From assembly GCA_002842145.1 (NCBI GenBank), contig PHCF01000052.1, positions 1-45,774 on the forward strand: a stretch of DNA of 45,774 nt, written 5' to 3'. Under the pieces are notes generated by a model that worked only from the letters and a program-made list of their open reading frames with translations, made no database searches and was not told the origin of the DNA. Position numbers and translations under genes: made by a program. This document shows, in pieces, positions 8,874-16,409 of the stretch (position 1 is its first letter; each line of letters begins with the position of its first letter). Source of the stretch: Betaproteobacteria bacterium HGW-Betaproteobacteria-6. Lineage in GTDB: Bacteria; Pseudomonadota; Gammaproteobacteria; Burkholderiales; Rhodocyclaceae.

Positions 8874-10097
8874 TTAGCGGATATTGACCAGCGTCTGCAG
8901 AATCTGGTCCTGCGTCTTGATCGACTGCGCACTCGCCTGGTAATTGCGTTGCTGCACAATCAGATTGACCAGTTCAGCCGTCAGGTCGACGTTCGACTCT
9001 TCGATAGCCGACGCTTGGAGCACGCCGAAGATGCCGGTATTCGGATTGCCTGGCGTCGGCTGGCCGGAGTCGGCTGTTTCCGACCACTGGTTATTACCGA
9101 TCGAGGAAAGGCCGTTCGGATTGCGGAAGTTGAACAGAGCTACCTGACCAATATCACGTGTCTGACCGTTGTCGTAGCGGGCTTGAACGATGCCGTCCTT
9201 GGAAACGCTGACACCTGCCAGGTTACCCGGAGCAAAACCGTTCTGCGTCAGATCATTGACAGCAAACGGGCTACCGAACTGGGTCATGTTCGAGACGTCG
9301 ATATCAAAAGTCAGAGGCGTTACGGCGCCAGTCGTCACGGCGTAGCTTTTGGTAATCGAACCACTCGAAGTCAGGACGCCGGACGAGTTGAAAGTTACCG
9401 TACCGGCCGTTTCTGCCACGGTTGGGGCATTTCCATCCATGCGGGTGTACATGGTCCACTGATTCGGTGTCGCCGTCTTCAGAAAATAGTAGGACAGCGT
9501 GTGGGGGTTCCCTAACGAGTCATAAACCGTCATGGCCGTCGAACTATTATAGGTATCCGGATCAGCAGGATCGAATGGAGTCTGTGCCGGCTGCGCCTGA
9601 CGCGAGTCCAGATTGGCTGTTACGGCAGCCGTACTGGTCGGATTCGGCGTCCCCGTCACGAAGTCAACCTTGAGCTGATCGGTCGGCGGCTGCTGCGGAA
9701 TACTGCCGGTCGAATCGGCAAGCACACCAAGCAGCTTCCGGTTCTGGTCATTGATGATGAAACCATCCTTGTCCAAGTGAAACTGGCCATTACGCGAATA
9801 GCTGACCGAGCCGTTCTGGGTCAATCCGAAGAACCCGGTGCCGTTGATTGCGATATCCAGCGGGTTGTTGGTTGCGGTGATGTTGCCCTGAGTGTATTGC
9901 TGCAGCACGCCGCTCAGCGTACTACCAATACCGATCTGCGAACCGCCACCGCCCTGCAGAGAGGCCCCATAGACGTCGGCAAAGTGTGTTGCCGAGGACT
10001 TGAAACCGACTGTCGATGCATTGGCGATATTGTTACCGGCAACATCCAGCGCCTTGGAAGAGGAAGCCAGACCGCTCAAACCTTGTTGGAATGCCAT
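8874..10097 (-). CDS. flgE: FlgE, flagellar hook protein
   Basis: FlgE builds the flexible hook. The 407-residue protein has the N-terminal rod/hook motif (GLSGLASSSKALDVAGNNIAN, then STVGFKS) and the C-terminal partner helix (SNVDLTAELVNLIVQQRNYQ, ending LQTLVNIR). Between them are the surface domains seen in standard-length hook proteins. The start has AAGGAG eight bases ahead. It lies 21 bases after flgD and 31 bases before the flgF-flgG fusion. Confidence 0.98.
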   Translation of the reverse strand: MAFQQGLSGLASSSKALDVAGNNIANASTVGFKSSATHFADVYGASLQGGGGSQIGIGSTLSGVLQQYTQGNITATNNPLDIAINGTGFFGLTQNGSVSYSRNGQFHLDKDGFIINDQNRKLLGVLADSTGSIPQQPPTDQLKVDFVTGTPNPTSTAAVTANLDSRQAQPAQTPFDPADPDTYNSSTAMTVYDSLGNPHTLSYYFLKTATPNQWTMYTRMDGNAPTVAETAGTVTFNSSGVLTSSGSITKSYAVTTGAVTPLTFDIDVSNMTQFGSPFAVNDLTQNGFAPGNLAGVSVSKDGIVQARYDNGQTRDIGQVALFNFRNPNGLSSIGNNQWSETADSGQPTPGNPNTGIFGVLQASAIEESNVDLTAELVNLIVQQRNYQASAQSIKTQDQILQTLVNIR

Positions 10098-10118
10098 GAT
10101 GTGCTCCTTGACTCAATC

Positions 10119-10790
10119 TCAAAAAATCTGTTCGACTGCACTGAAATCAACCAGGCCCGTGCCCGGGATTTCAAGCTGGAAGCCGTTCTGTCCTCTAACA
10201 AGAGCAGATACCGTGCCAACCTCCAGCGCGGTCGTCGTCACCTTGTTGCTGCCCTGCGTAGCCTGCACTGCGAATTGATAGCTGCCGTTAGCCAAACGGT
10301 TTCCGCTAGCATCGTTGCCATCCCAGACAAAATTAATCACGCCGGCCTCTTGCGCCCCCAGATCTTCCTGGGCCACCTTGACGCCATTGGCGTCGCTGAT
10401 CACGATGCTCACCTTGTCCGCATCGCCATCGAGCTTCACTCCACCCAGCGCGCCGTTGTCGCCCAGCGGCAGAGAATTGCCGGCGGCAAGGACATTTTTG
10501 CCGACCAGCGACGAGGACTGCATGGAAAGAGCCTCGCTGTAGGAGGTCAGCAGCTTTTGCATGGTCGTATTCAGGCTGTCGATACCCTTGACGGTATTGA
10601 TCTGCGCCAACTGGCTGGTAATTTCCGCGTTATCCATGGGATTCAGCGGATCCTGATTCTGCATCTGGGTAACCAGCATGGTCAGGAAACGGTCGCCCAA
10701 CTGGTCAGCCGTGCTTGTCGTCGCGCTTTTGCTTTCCGAAAGTTGCTGTAAAACCGAGTTGACCGTGGGAGTACTTGTAACGCCACTCAT
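10119..10790 (-). CDS. flgD: FlgD, hook cap / assembly scaffold
   Basis: FlgD caps the growing hook and directs FlgE assembly; it is not retained in the finished flagellum. The 223-residue protein has the conserved N-terminal block DRFLTMLVTQMQNQDPLNPMDNAE (around residues 28-51) followed by QLAQINTVKGIDSLN. The C-terminal half is the beta-rich FlgD domain with VWDGNDASGNRLANGSYQF. AAGGAG precedes the ATG by seven bases. Confidence 0.97.
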   Translation of the reverse strand: MSGVTSTPTVNSVLQQLSESKSATTSTADQLGDRFLTMLVTQMQNQDPLNPMDNAEITSQLAQINTVKGIDSLNTTMQKLLTSYSEALSMQSSSLVGKNVLAAGNSLPLGDNGALGGVKLDGDADKVSIVISDANGVKVAQEDLGAQEAGVINFVWDGNDASGNRLANGSYQFAVQATQGSNKVTTTALEVGTVSALVRGQNGFQLEIPGTGLVDFSAVEQIF

Positions 10791-10801
10791 GATTCGTCTC
10801 C

Positions 10802-11212
10802 TTATTGACCGATCTGCAGCGTGCGCAGCATCATGGTCTTTGCAGTATTCATGACCTCGACATTCGTCTGATACGAGCGTGAGGCGGAAATCATATTGGT
10901 CATTTCTTCGACCACATTGACATTGGGGAAGGTGACATACCCTTTTTCATCGGCCGCCGGATTCTTGGGGTCATACACAACGCGCGGAGGAGAGGCATCG
11001 TCCACCACTTGGCGCACCCGGACGCCTTTTGAAATCTCCCCGGCGCCGCCCATCGGCGTCGCCTCGAAAACCACCTGCTTGGCCCTGTAGGGCTGTCCAT
11101 CCGACGACACGATGCTGTCAGCGTTAGCCAGATTCGATGCCACCGCGTTGAGGCGCATGGACTGCGCAGTCATCGCACTCGATGACACCTGAAATACGTT
11201 AAACAGGCTCAT
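10802..11212 (-). CDS. flgC: FlgC, proximal rod protein
   Basis: FlgC is a proximal rod subunit. The length of 136 residues is normal. It starts [20 protein letters not shown], continues with the ASNLANADS motif, and ends with the helix [20 protein letters not shown] and [16 protein letters not shown] sits eight bases before the ATG. It is separated from flgB and flgD by about 11 bases on each side. Confidence 0.98.
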   Translation of the reverse strand: MSLFNVFQVSSSAMTAQSMRLNAVASNLANADSIVSSDGQPYRAKQVVFEATPMGGAGEISKGVRVRQVVDDASPPRVVYDPKNPAADEKGYVTFPNVNVVEEMTNMISASRSYQTNVEVMNTAKTMMLRTLQIGQ

Positions 11213-11223
11213 TCAATATCTCC

Positions 11224-11634
11224 TTAGCTCTGCGTCGAAGCCATCGCACTGCGCAGCCCCTGGAATTTGTTGCTGATCAACTGAGTCAGAATCTGATACT
11301 GAAGCGCGTTATCCGTAATCTGAGCACGCTCAACATCCATATCCACCGTGTTGCCATCAACCGCCGATTGCGTTTCGGTCCGGTATTGAAGGGGGCCGCT
11401 ACCGCTCACTCCGCCTCCCGATTGGTGCGCGCCAGAGGTCACCGCCATGCTCAACGCCCCGCTATCAGCACGCCCCGTCAAGGCATTCTGCATGGCCGAC
11501 CTGAAATCAAAATCTCTGGCCTTGTAGTTCGGCGTATCGGCGTTGGCAATATTGGAGGCCAAAACCTGATGGCGCTGGGTACGCAAATCGAGCGCTTTGC
11601 TTAAGACCGAAAAATGTTGTGCGATGTTTGACAT
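11224..11634 (-). CDS. flgB: FlgB, proximal rod protein; first gene of the flg operon
   Basis: FlgB is the most membrane-proximal FlgB-type rod subunit. I place the start at the ATG of MSNIAQHFSVLSKAL (136 residues, the family's usual size). The frame is open further upstream only via a TTG, and GGAG sits six bases before this ATG. The motif ASNIANADTPNYKARDFDF is diagnostic. A sigma-54 promoter and a 16-bp palindrome lie directly upstream. The gene diverges from flgA across 93 bases. Confidence 0.96.
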   Translation of the reverse strand: MSNIAQHFSVLSKALDLRTQRHQVLASNIANADTPNYKARDFDFRSAMQNALTGRADSGALSMAVTSGAHQSGGGVSGSGPLQYRTETQSAVDGNTVDMDVERAQITDNALQYQILTQLISNKFQGLRSAMASTQS

Positions 11635-11641
11635 ACGGGAC

Positions 11642-11657
11642 TCCAACAATTGTTGGA
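11642..11657. repeat. 16-bp perfect palindrome at the flgB start region
   Basis: TCCAACAATTGTTGGA is a perfect palindrome. On the minus strand its right half overlaps the GGAG ribosome binding site of flgB. By spacing from the sigma-54 element, the expected transcription start falls within its left half. It could be an operator, or an RNA stem that hides the ribosome binding site if transcription starts early enough. The function is unknown. Confidence 0.6.
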
Positions 11658-11666
11658 TCAGAATAA

Positions 11667-11681
11667 GCATACTTCGTGCCA
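11667..11681 (-). promoter_or_regulatory. Sigma-54 promoter of the flgB operon
   Basis: On the minus strand the sequence is TGGCACGAAGTATGC, which matches TGGCAC-N5-TTGC with one mismatch. GG and GC are separated by the required 10 bases. Transcription would start near 11655, giving a leader of about 20 bases before the flgB ATG. Sigma-54 control of class II flagellar operons is established for polar flagellates with FleQ/FlrC-type activators; no such activator is encoded in this window. Confidence 0.8.
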
Positions 11682-11727
11682 CGGACAAATAGATACGCAG
11701 CCCCCGTCATTAGGGCAAAATGCACGC

Positions 11728-12405
11728 ATGCAGACTCGTCTAATCGCCCTCCTTTTCCTGCTCCCCAATAGCCTGCTCGCTCTCGCCGCGGACTCAGCTA
11801 CCATTCTCGCCACAGCAGAGCAGCACATCCGTCTGCAGACGAAAAGCCTTTCCGGAAAGACAACTATTTCGATGGGGAAAATTGATGCGAGCAAGCTTCC
11901 GCCGTGCTCGACATTCGAAGCCTTCACACCACAGGGCAGCAAGGTCGTAGGCCGAACACACGTTGGAGTACGCTGCCTTTCGCCAAATAGCTGGACCGTT
12001 CTTGTGCCGGCTCAAATTGCCGTAGCCGGCAACTATGTCACGACCAGCCGACCACTTATTGCCGGTCAGGTAATCGTTGCATCAGATCTGGTCACACTGA
12101 GCGGCGACATCTCCCATCTACCGACAGGTGTCGTCAGCGACCCATCTTCCATTATCGGGAAGACACTGCGTAACTCCCTGGGCGCAGGGCAAACCGTACG
12201 AGCCAATCAGCTAACCGCCCCAGTCGTCATTCATCAGGGCCAGACAGTCAGGGTAATATCCAGCGGAAACGGATTTTCGGTTCGCGCCGAAGGTAAAGCC
12301 ATCAACAATGCAGCCATCGGCCAGCAAACGCAGGTGCGGATGAACTCTGGTCAAACCATAACTGGCACAGCGCGTGCTGATGGCAGCGTGGAAATAAATT
12401 TTTAA
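11728..12405 (+). CDS. flgA: FlgA, P-ring assembly chaperone
   Basis: FlgA is a periplasmic chaperone for P-ring (FlgI) assembly. The start at ATG 11728 gives 225 residues with a Sec signal (MQTRLIALLFLLPNSLLALA). The C-terminal half carries the SAF-type domain with TSRPLIAGQVIVASDLV, LRNSLGAGQTVRANQLT and VRVISSGNGFSVRAEGKA, and ends near TGTARADGSVEINF. The ribosome binding site is poor: the nearest AGGG is about 13 bases upstream and sits instead before an out-of-frame ATG at 11720. It diverges from flgB and precedes flgM. Confidence 0.94.
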   Translation: MQTRLIALLFLLPNSLLALAADSATILATAEQHIRLQTKSLSGKTTISMGKIDASKLPPCSTFEAFTPQGSKVVGRTHVGVRCLSPNSWTVLVPAQIAVAGNYVTTSRPLIAGQVIVASDLVTLSGDISHLPTGVVSDPSSIIGKTLRNSLGAGQTVRANQLTAPVVIHQGQTVRVISSGNGFSVRAEGKAINNAAIGQQTQVRMNSGQTITGTARADGSVEINF

Positions 12406-12407
12406 GC

Positions 12408-12434
12408 TAAAGTTTCGCCATTGGCGGCCGATAT
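12408..12434 (+). promoter_or_regulatory. Sigma-28 (FliA) promoter of flgMN
   Basis: TAAAGTTT, an 11-base spacer, then GCCGATAT. This matches the FliA consensus TAAAGTTT-N11-GCCGATAA at 15 of 16 positions with exact spacing. It begins two bases after the flgA stop and drives flgM 35 bases downstream. It implies that FliA feeds back on its own anti-sigma factor, as in enteric bacteria. Confidence 0.92.
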
Positions 12435-12469
12435 ACCGTCTGAGATCAAAAAGTATTGCGAGCCACATT

Positions 12470-12748
12470 ATGAAAATCGACAGCACATACAAACCGGTTA
12501 CCCCCCCGATCACCAATCGGCCTGTTTCGCGCTCTCCTCAGGAAGCGTCGTCAAGCGCCGAATCAGTGAGTCTTAGCCAACTGGCCGGCACTATCCAGGG
12601 AGCTGAAAAGCCACCGGTTAACGCAGCACGTATTCAGGAAATCAAGGACGCCATCTCGCAAGGCCGCTTCAAGGTCAATCCGGAGGCGATCGCCGATGGA
12701 TTGATTCAGTCTGCACGCGACCTGCTAGATTCGCAGCGCAAGGCTTGA
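12470..12748 (+). CDS. flgM: FlgM, anti-sigma-28 factor
   Basis: FlgM binds and inhibits FliA until the hook-basal body is finished, then is exported. The 92-residue protein has a disordered, Pro/Ser-rich N-terminal half and the conserved C-terminal FliA-binding region NAARIQEIKDAISQGRFKVN followed by PEAIADGLIQSARDLL. A GAG motif lies about eight bases before the ATG. Its stop overlaps the flgN start as TGATG. Its target FliA is encoded at 14767-15519. Confidence 0.95.
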   Translation: MKIDSTYKPVTPPITNRPVSRSPQEASSSAESVSLSQLAGTIQGAEKPPVNAARIQEIKDAISQGRFKVNPEAIADGLIQSARDLLDSQRKA

Positions 12749-13206
12749 TGAGCACGCTTGCAGCACTACTAAAGCGTGAAACTGAACTGGTGGCGCGCTT
12801 CAAAAGTACGCTATTGCGTGAGCAGGAGGTTTTGCGGTCCGGCAACACGGACGGGTTGCCGGAATTAAGCAAAGAAAAACTCTCGCTCGTTGACGATCTG
12901 AATCAGACGGGAGCAGAACGCTCCCGCATTCTTTCGTCACCAGGTCAAACAGCGGTCGACATGCAGGCATGGCTGTCAGCCCACCCAAAGGAAACCGAAA
13001 CAGCTGAGCTGTGGGATGGCTTGCTAGCAGCTGCACGGGATGCCCGCGATATGAACGATTTGAACGGAAGCCTGATCAACGCGCTGCACCAAAAAACCAG
13101 CGAAGCGCTTTTCGTTCTAACCCAAGGTCAGGTAGATCAGTCGCTGTACAGCAGCAGCGGACAATCCGCTCTGAACACAGGCAGTAGAATCATCGATTCG
13201 GCTTGA
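12748..13206 (+). CDS. flgN: FlgN, export chaperone for FlgK/FlgL
   Basis: FlgN is a cytoplasmic, helical chaperone that delivers FlgK and FlgL to the export apparatus. The ATG at 12748 shares its A with the flgM TGA stop, giving 152 residues. The protein is almost all predicted helix, with ETELVARFKSTLLREQEVLRSGN at the start in the usual FlgN pattern. It converges on motD with a 24-base gap and no visible terminator. Confidence 0.88.
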   Translation: MSTLAALLKRETELVARFKSTLLREQEVLRSGNTDGLPELSKEKLSLVDDLNQTGAERSRILSSPGQTAVDMQAWLSAHPKETETAELWDGLLAAARDARDMNDLNGSLINALHQKTSEALFVLTQGQVDQSLYSSSGQSALNTGSRIIDSA

Positions 13207-13230
13207 GACTGATTACAACACTCAGGCAGT

Positions 13231-14034
13231 TCAACGAACTGGCGTCTTGGGTGCCTCATTAATCTCAGTTGGCTCTTCCGGACGATTTGAATCAATCAGG
13301 ATACTTACACGGCGATTTCTGGCTCGCCCCTCCGGCGTAGTATTGGTTTCCACGGGGCGGGTTTCTCCGTAGCCAATTGCCGTCAATCGTTCGGCACCAA
13401 CCCCTCCATCATTAAACAGCCGGAGAACGGTCGTCGCCCGCATAGCTGACAATTCCCAATTTGAAGGGAACTGGGGGGTAGAAATCGGCACATTATCAGT
13501 GTGCCCTTCAATGGTTATCGGATAGTCGGTAGTCGCAAGGACCTGCGCGATGACTCCCATGGCATTTATTGAAGCAGGCTGCAGTCTTGCCTGGCCGGCA
13601 GGAAAAAGGACGCTATCGTTGATTTCGATGGTCACGCCCCGACTGGTCTCAAGCAGTCTGACCTTTCCTGCGGCAACCAATGGCTGAAGCGCAGCCATGA
13701 TATCGCCAGCCACATTTTTCATTTTTTGCCGTTGTTCGGTCTTCCTCGACTCGGCTTTTGCGGTTTCGGGAGCCTTGTCAACTTTAATAACGGGACGGGG
13801 TGGCATGGGAAGCGCTCCCTGAATCACGGCGATCGGCTGCCCGCCAGGCTCCCCGGTTTTGTTATTGAATGCATTGGTCAGAGAATTCGACAGAACCTTG
13901 TACTTGCCCTCATTCACCGATGAGACAGCGTACATGACCACAAAAAATGCAAACAACAACGTAATGAAATCGGCGTAGGAAACCAACCAGCGTTCGTGGT
14001 TTTCGTGCTCCTCCTCACGGCGCTTGCGTGCCAT
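13231..14034 (-). CDS. motD: MotD, second-type stator subunit B
   Basis: MotD is the peptidoglycan-anchored subunit of a MotC/MotD stator. The 267-residue protein has a basic N-terminus and one membrane helix (WLVSYADFITLLFAFFVVMYAVSS) with the ion-carrying Asp at residue 22. The OmpA-like domain follows at about residues 130-250, with IEGHTDNVP, SNWELSAMRATTVLR and the end RNRRVSILID. The ATG overlaps the motC stop as TGATG. A second, distinct MotB is encoded at 38873-39820. Confidence 0.92.
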   Translation of the reverse strand: MARKRREEEHENHERWLVSYADFITLLFAFFVVMYAVSSVNEGKYKVLSNSLTNAFNNKTGEPGGQPIAVIQGALPMPPRPVIKVDKAPETAKAESRKTEQRQKMKNVAGDIMAALQPLVAAGKVRLLETSRGVTIEINDSVLFPAGQARLQPASINAMGVIAQVLATTDYPITIEGHTDNVPISTPQFPSNWELSAMRATTVLRLFNDGGVGAERLTAIGYGETRPVETNTTPEGRARNRRVSILIDSNRPEEPTEINEAPKTPVR

Positions 14035-14774
14035 CAGTGGAGATAGCCCTTGAGGCGCCCCTCGATGATTCGGGGGTTGTCGCCGACCGCTATCCCGACA
14101 AAGCCGTCAACAAGCATCTCCCGCGATGACACCATCCGCCCCACGTAATACTTAAGCTTGGCGGCGACGGGAAGATATACCAGGTTGGCGAGGCCGACAC
14201 CGTAGATTGTCGCAACAAAGGCAACAGCAATCCCGCCACCAAGCTTCGTCGGATCAGATAGATTTTCCATGACATGGATAAGCCCCATCACCGCGCCGAG
14301 AATACCTATCGTCGGAGAATACCCACCAGCCGCATCCCAAATTTTTGCTGACTGGCGCCATTCATCTTCAAATGTTCCAATTTCGACCTCCAGCAACTCC
14401 CGAATTCGCTCCGGATCAGCACCATCTACCAGCAGTTGCAACCCCTTCCGAGCAAACTCATCCTTAATTCCAGGAATATAGTTTTCAAGCGCGAGTAAGC
14501 CCTCCCGGCGTGACATCTGACTCCAATTAAGAATCTGTTCGATTTGACGCTTCTGCTCTATAACCGGTGGAATCCAGACCCACTTCGCCATCTTCATTCC
14601 CCGCTTGAAGATGTGAATTGGGCTCTGTAGCAACACGGCCCCCAGAGTTCCCCCAAGGACAATCAAAAGCGCTGTTGGCTGAACCAGCGAGCCAATACTT
14701 CCCCCTTCAAGATACTGGCCACCAATGATTGCTACAACGCTTATCGCAAGGCCGGCGAGGCTGATTTTATCCAC
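14034..14774 (-). CDS. motC: MotC, second-type stator subunit A
   Basis: MotC is the four-helix ion-channel subunit that pairs with MotD. The 246-residue protein resembles the MotC/PomA-like group, shorter than classical MotA. It has GGTLGAVLLQSPI in the second helix and TIGILGAVMGLIHVMENL plus GVGLANLVYLPVAAKLKY in helices three and four. The start is GTG, inside the last codons of fliA (8-base overlap), with AAGGAG seven bases upstream. That spacing and overlap indicate coupled translation. Confidence 0.92.
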   Translation of the reverse strand: MDKISLAGLAISVVAIIGGQYLEGGSIGSLVQPTALLIVLGGTLGAVLLQSPIHIFKRGMKMAKWVWIPPVIEQKRQIEQILNWSQMSRREGLLALENYIPGIKDEFARKGLQLLVDGADPERIRELLEVEIGTFEDEWRQSAKIWDAAGGYSPTIGILGAVMGLIHVMENLSDPTKLGGGIAVAFVATIYGVGLANLVYLPVAAKLKYYVGRMVSSREMLVDGFVGIAVGDNPRIIEGRLKGYLH

Positions 14775-15519
14775 CGGTTATCTCCTTGCGATGTTTCTTT
14801 CCAACAGGCCGCTCACCGACTATACGGCTACGCAGTCGAGCAATAGCTTGGGTGTGCAACTGACAAACGCGAGATTCGGTCACGCCCATAACTTCGCCGA
14901 TTTCCCGTAAATTCAAATCCTGCTCGTAATATAAAGCCATCATCAATTTTTCACGTTCTGGCAGCAAGCTGATAGCCAACACCAACTGCTCCTTTACCCC
15001 CTGATTTTCGAGAATGCTCACAGGATCGGAATCGTTATCGGTTAAGTGGCGCTCGAGAAAATCCTCATCATCCGCACCTGAAAAATCCTCGTAGTAAACA
15101 ATCTGATGGCCGCGGGCATCCTGCAAGGTCTTTTGATATTCCGCCAACGACATGCCCAGTGCTTCAGCGAGCTCTTTTTCGGACGGAGCGCGACCATGTT
15201 CGTGCTCAAGCTGATTAATTGTCGTTTCGATGCGCCGCAACTCTCGACGCAAATTCCGTGGCAGCCAATCGTTTTCTCTGAGGCCATCGAGCATCGCGCC
15301 CCTGACCCGCTGCGTCGCATAAGTTTCAAACTGGGCACCGAATCCTTCTTGGTAGCGATCAATGGCGTCAAGCAACCCAAGCATGCCGTTCTGGACCAGA
15401 TCGTCAAACTGCACGCTGGGCGGCAGCCTCGCCATAAGGTGATAGGCAATACGCTTCACCAGCGGCATGAAGCGCTGAACCAACTGCTCCCTATCTGGCT
15501 GCCCGGCAGCGGTATACAT
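14767..15519 (-). CDS. fliA: FliA, flagellar sigma-28 factor
   Basis: FliA directs RNA polymerase to late flagellar and chemotaxis promoters. The start at the ATG of MYTAAGQPDREQLV gives 250 residues. This ATG overlaps the flhG stop as TGATG. Region 2 includes FDDLVQNGMLGLLDAIDRY and FETYATQRVRGAMLDGLREN. Region 4 is a helix-turn-helix (LREIGEVMGVTESRVCQLHTQ). Two matching promoters are visible in the window, before flgM and before the distal cheV. Confidence 0.96.
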   Translation of the reverse strand: MYTAAGQPDREQLVQRFMPLVKRIAYHLMARLPPSVQFDDLVQNGMLGLLDAIDRYQEGFGAQFETYATQRVRGAMLDGLRENDWLPRNLRRELRRIETTINQLEHEHGRAPSEKELAEALGMSLAEYQKTLQDARGHQIVYYEDFSGADDEDFLERHLTDNDSDPVSILENQGVKEQLVLAISLLPEREKLMMALYYEQDLNLREIGEVMGVTESRVCQLHTQAIARLRSRIVGERPVGKKHRKEITGG

Positions 15520-16409
15520 CAAGCTCGCAATACGTTTGGGGTTATACGTTGACTCAAGTGTAGCAGTTGCTGCATAAATTGACCGACGCCACCCGCCTCG
15601 CATTCACTACGCTGCCAATAAAGCATATCCGAAGCGACATCCCGGAATGCAGCCGCCGCCAAAGAGTCGGGTGCCTGAATGACGACAGGCCGGCAAAGTT
15701 GAGCCGCCTGACGCAATGCTTCATCAAGTGGGATAGCTCCAGCATAGTCAAGCTGAGCAACACCTCGTTGCGCTGCAACCTGGGCAATATTCTCAAAAAT
15801 CGAACGCGCATCTGACTGACTGCGAACCTTATTTACCAGAATCCGGAAATGCTTTCGCGAAAATGCATGGCTAACTTTTTTGATTAACGAGTACGCCTCT
15901 GTTATCGAGGCACTGCTCCCCGAGAGAACGACCACAGCCTCCTGGGCAACCAACCCGAACGGCGAAAAGCCATTTGGATGAGCCACGCTCGCATCGACCA
16001 GAATAACGTCAAATGGCCTCTCAAGACCGGACATTGCGTTGAGTAGCGTCTGTTGTTGCAGCAAAGATAGGCGGCCCAATTTTCTCACTGCCCGTGCTGC
16101 GGGGAGAACCCGTAAACCTAGCATAGGCTGAAGCAAGACATGCGATAGCGGCATTTCACGTTGAACCACGTTGAGTAGATCGTGTCTCGCACTCATGCCA
16201 TACATAGAGGCGATATCATCACCGGCGGCATGTTCGTCAATGATCAGCACCTCTTTTCCCAGTCGGGCAAGCGCCACGCCAATATTTGCGACGGCAACAC
16301 TACGACCAACGCCGTCACATCCAGCCACAAATGTGATGACCTGCAATTGCGCCCCCCCGCCCAATAGGCGACGTAATCCCGCAGCCTGATCCACGCAAAA
16401 GTCAGCCAC
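15519..16409 (-). CDS. flhG: FlhG/FleN-like MinD-family ATPase with degenerate Walker A
   Basis: FlhG (FleN) limits flagellar number in polar flagellates and works with FlhF. I place the start at GTG 16409, with GGGAGG six bases upstream and 8 bases of overlap with flhF; a TTG at 16427 is also possible. The GTG start gives 296 residues. The Walker A region reads VAGCDGVGRS. Relative to the family's KGGVGKT, both lysines are replaced (Cys31 and Arg36) and Asp replaces the second Gly. The segment VLIIDEHAAGDD, LLNVVQREMPL and the FDVILVDAS Walker B-like strand keep the fold recognisable. ATP hydrolysis may be lost or altered. Confidence 0.85.
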   Translation of the reverse strand: MADFCVDQAAGLRRLLGGGAQLQVITFVAGCDGVGRSVAVANIGVALARLGKEVLIIDEHAAGDDIASMYGMSARHDLLNVVQREMPLSHVLLQPMLGLRVLPAARAVRKLGRLSLLQQQTLLNAMSGLERPFDVILVDASVAHPNGFSPFGLVAQEAVVVLSGSSASITEAYSLIKKVSHAFSRKHFRILVNKVRSQSDARSIFENIAQVAAQRGVAQLDYAGAIPLDEALRQAAQLCRPVVIQAPDSLAAAAFRDVASDMLYWQRSECEAGGVGQFMQQLLHLSQRITPNVLRA

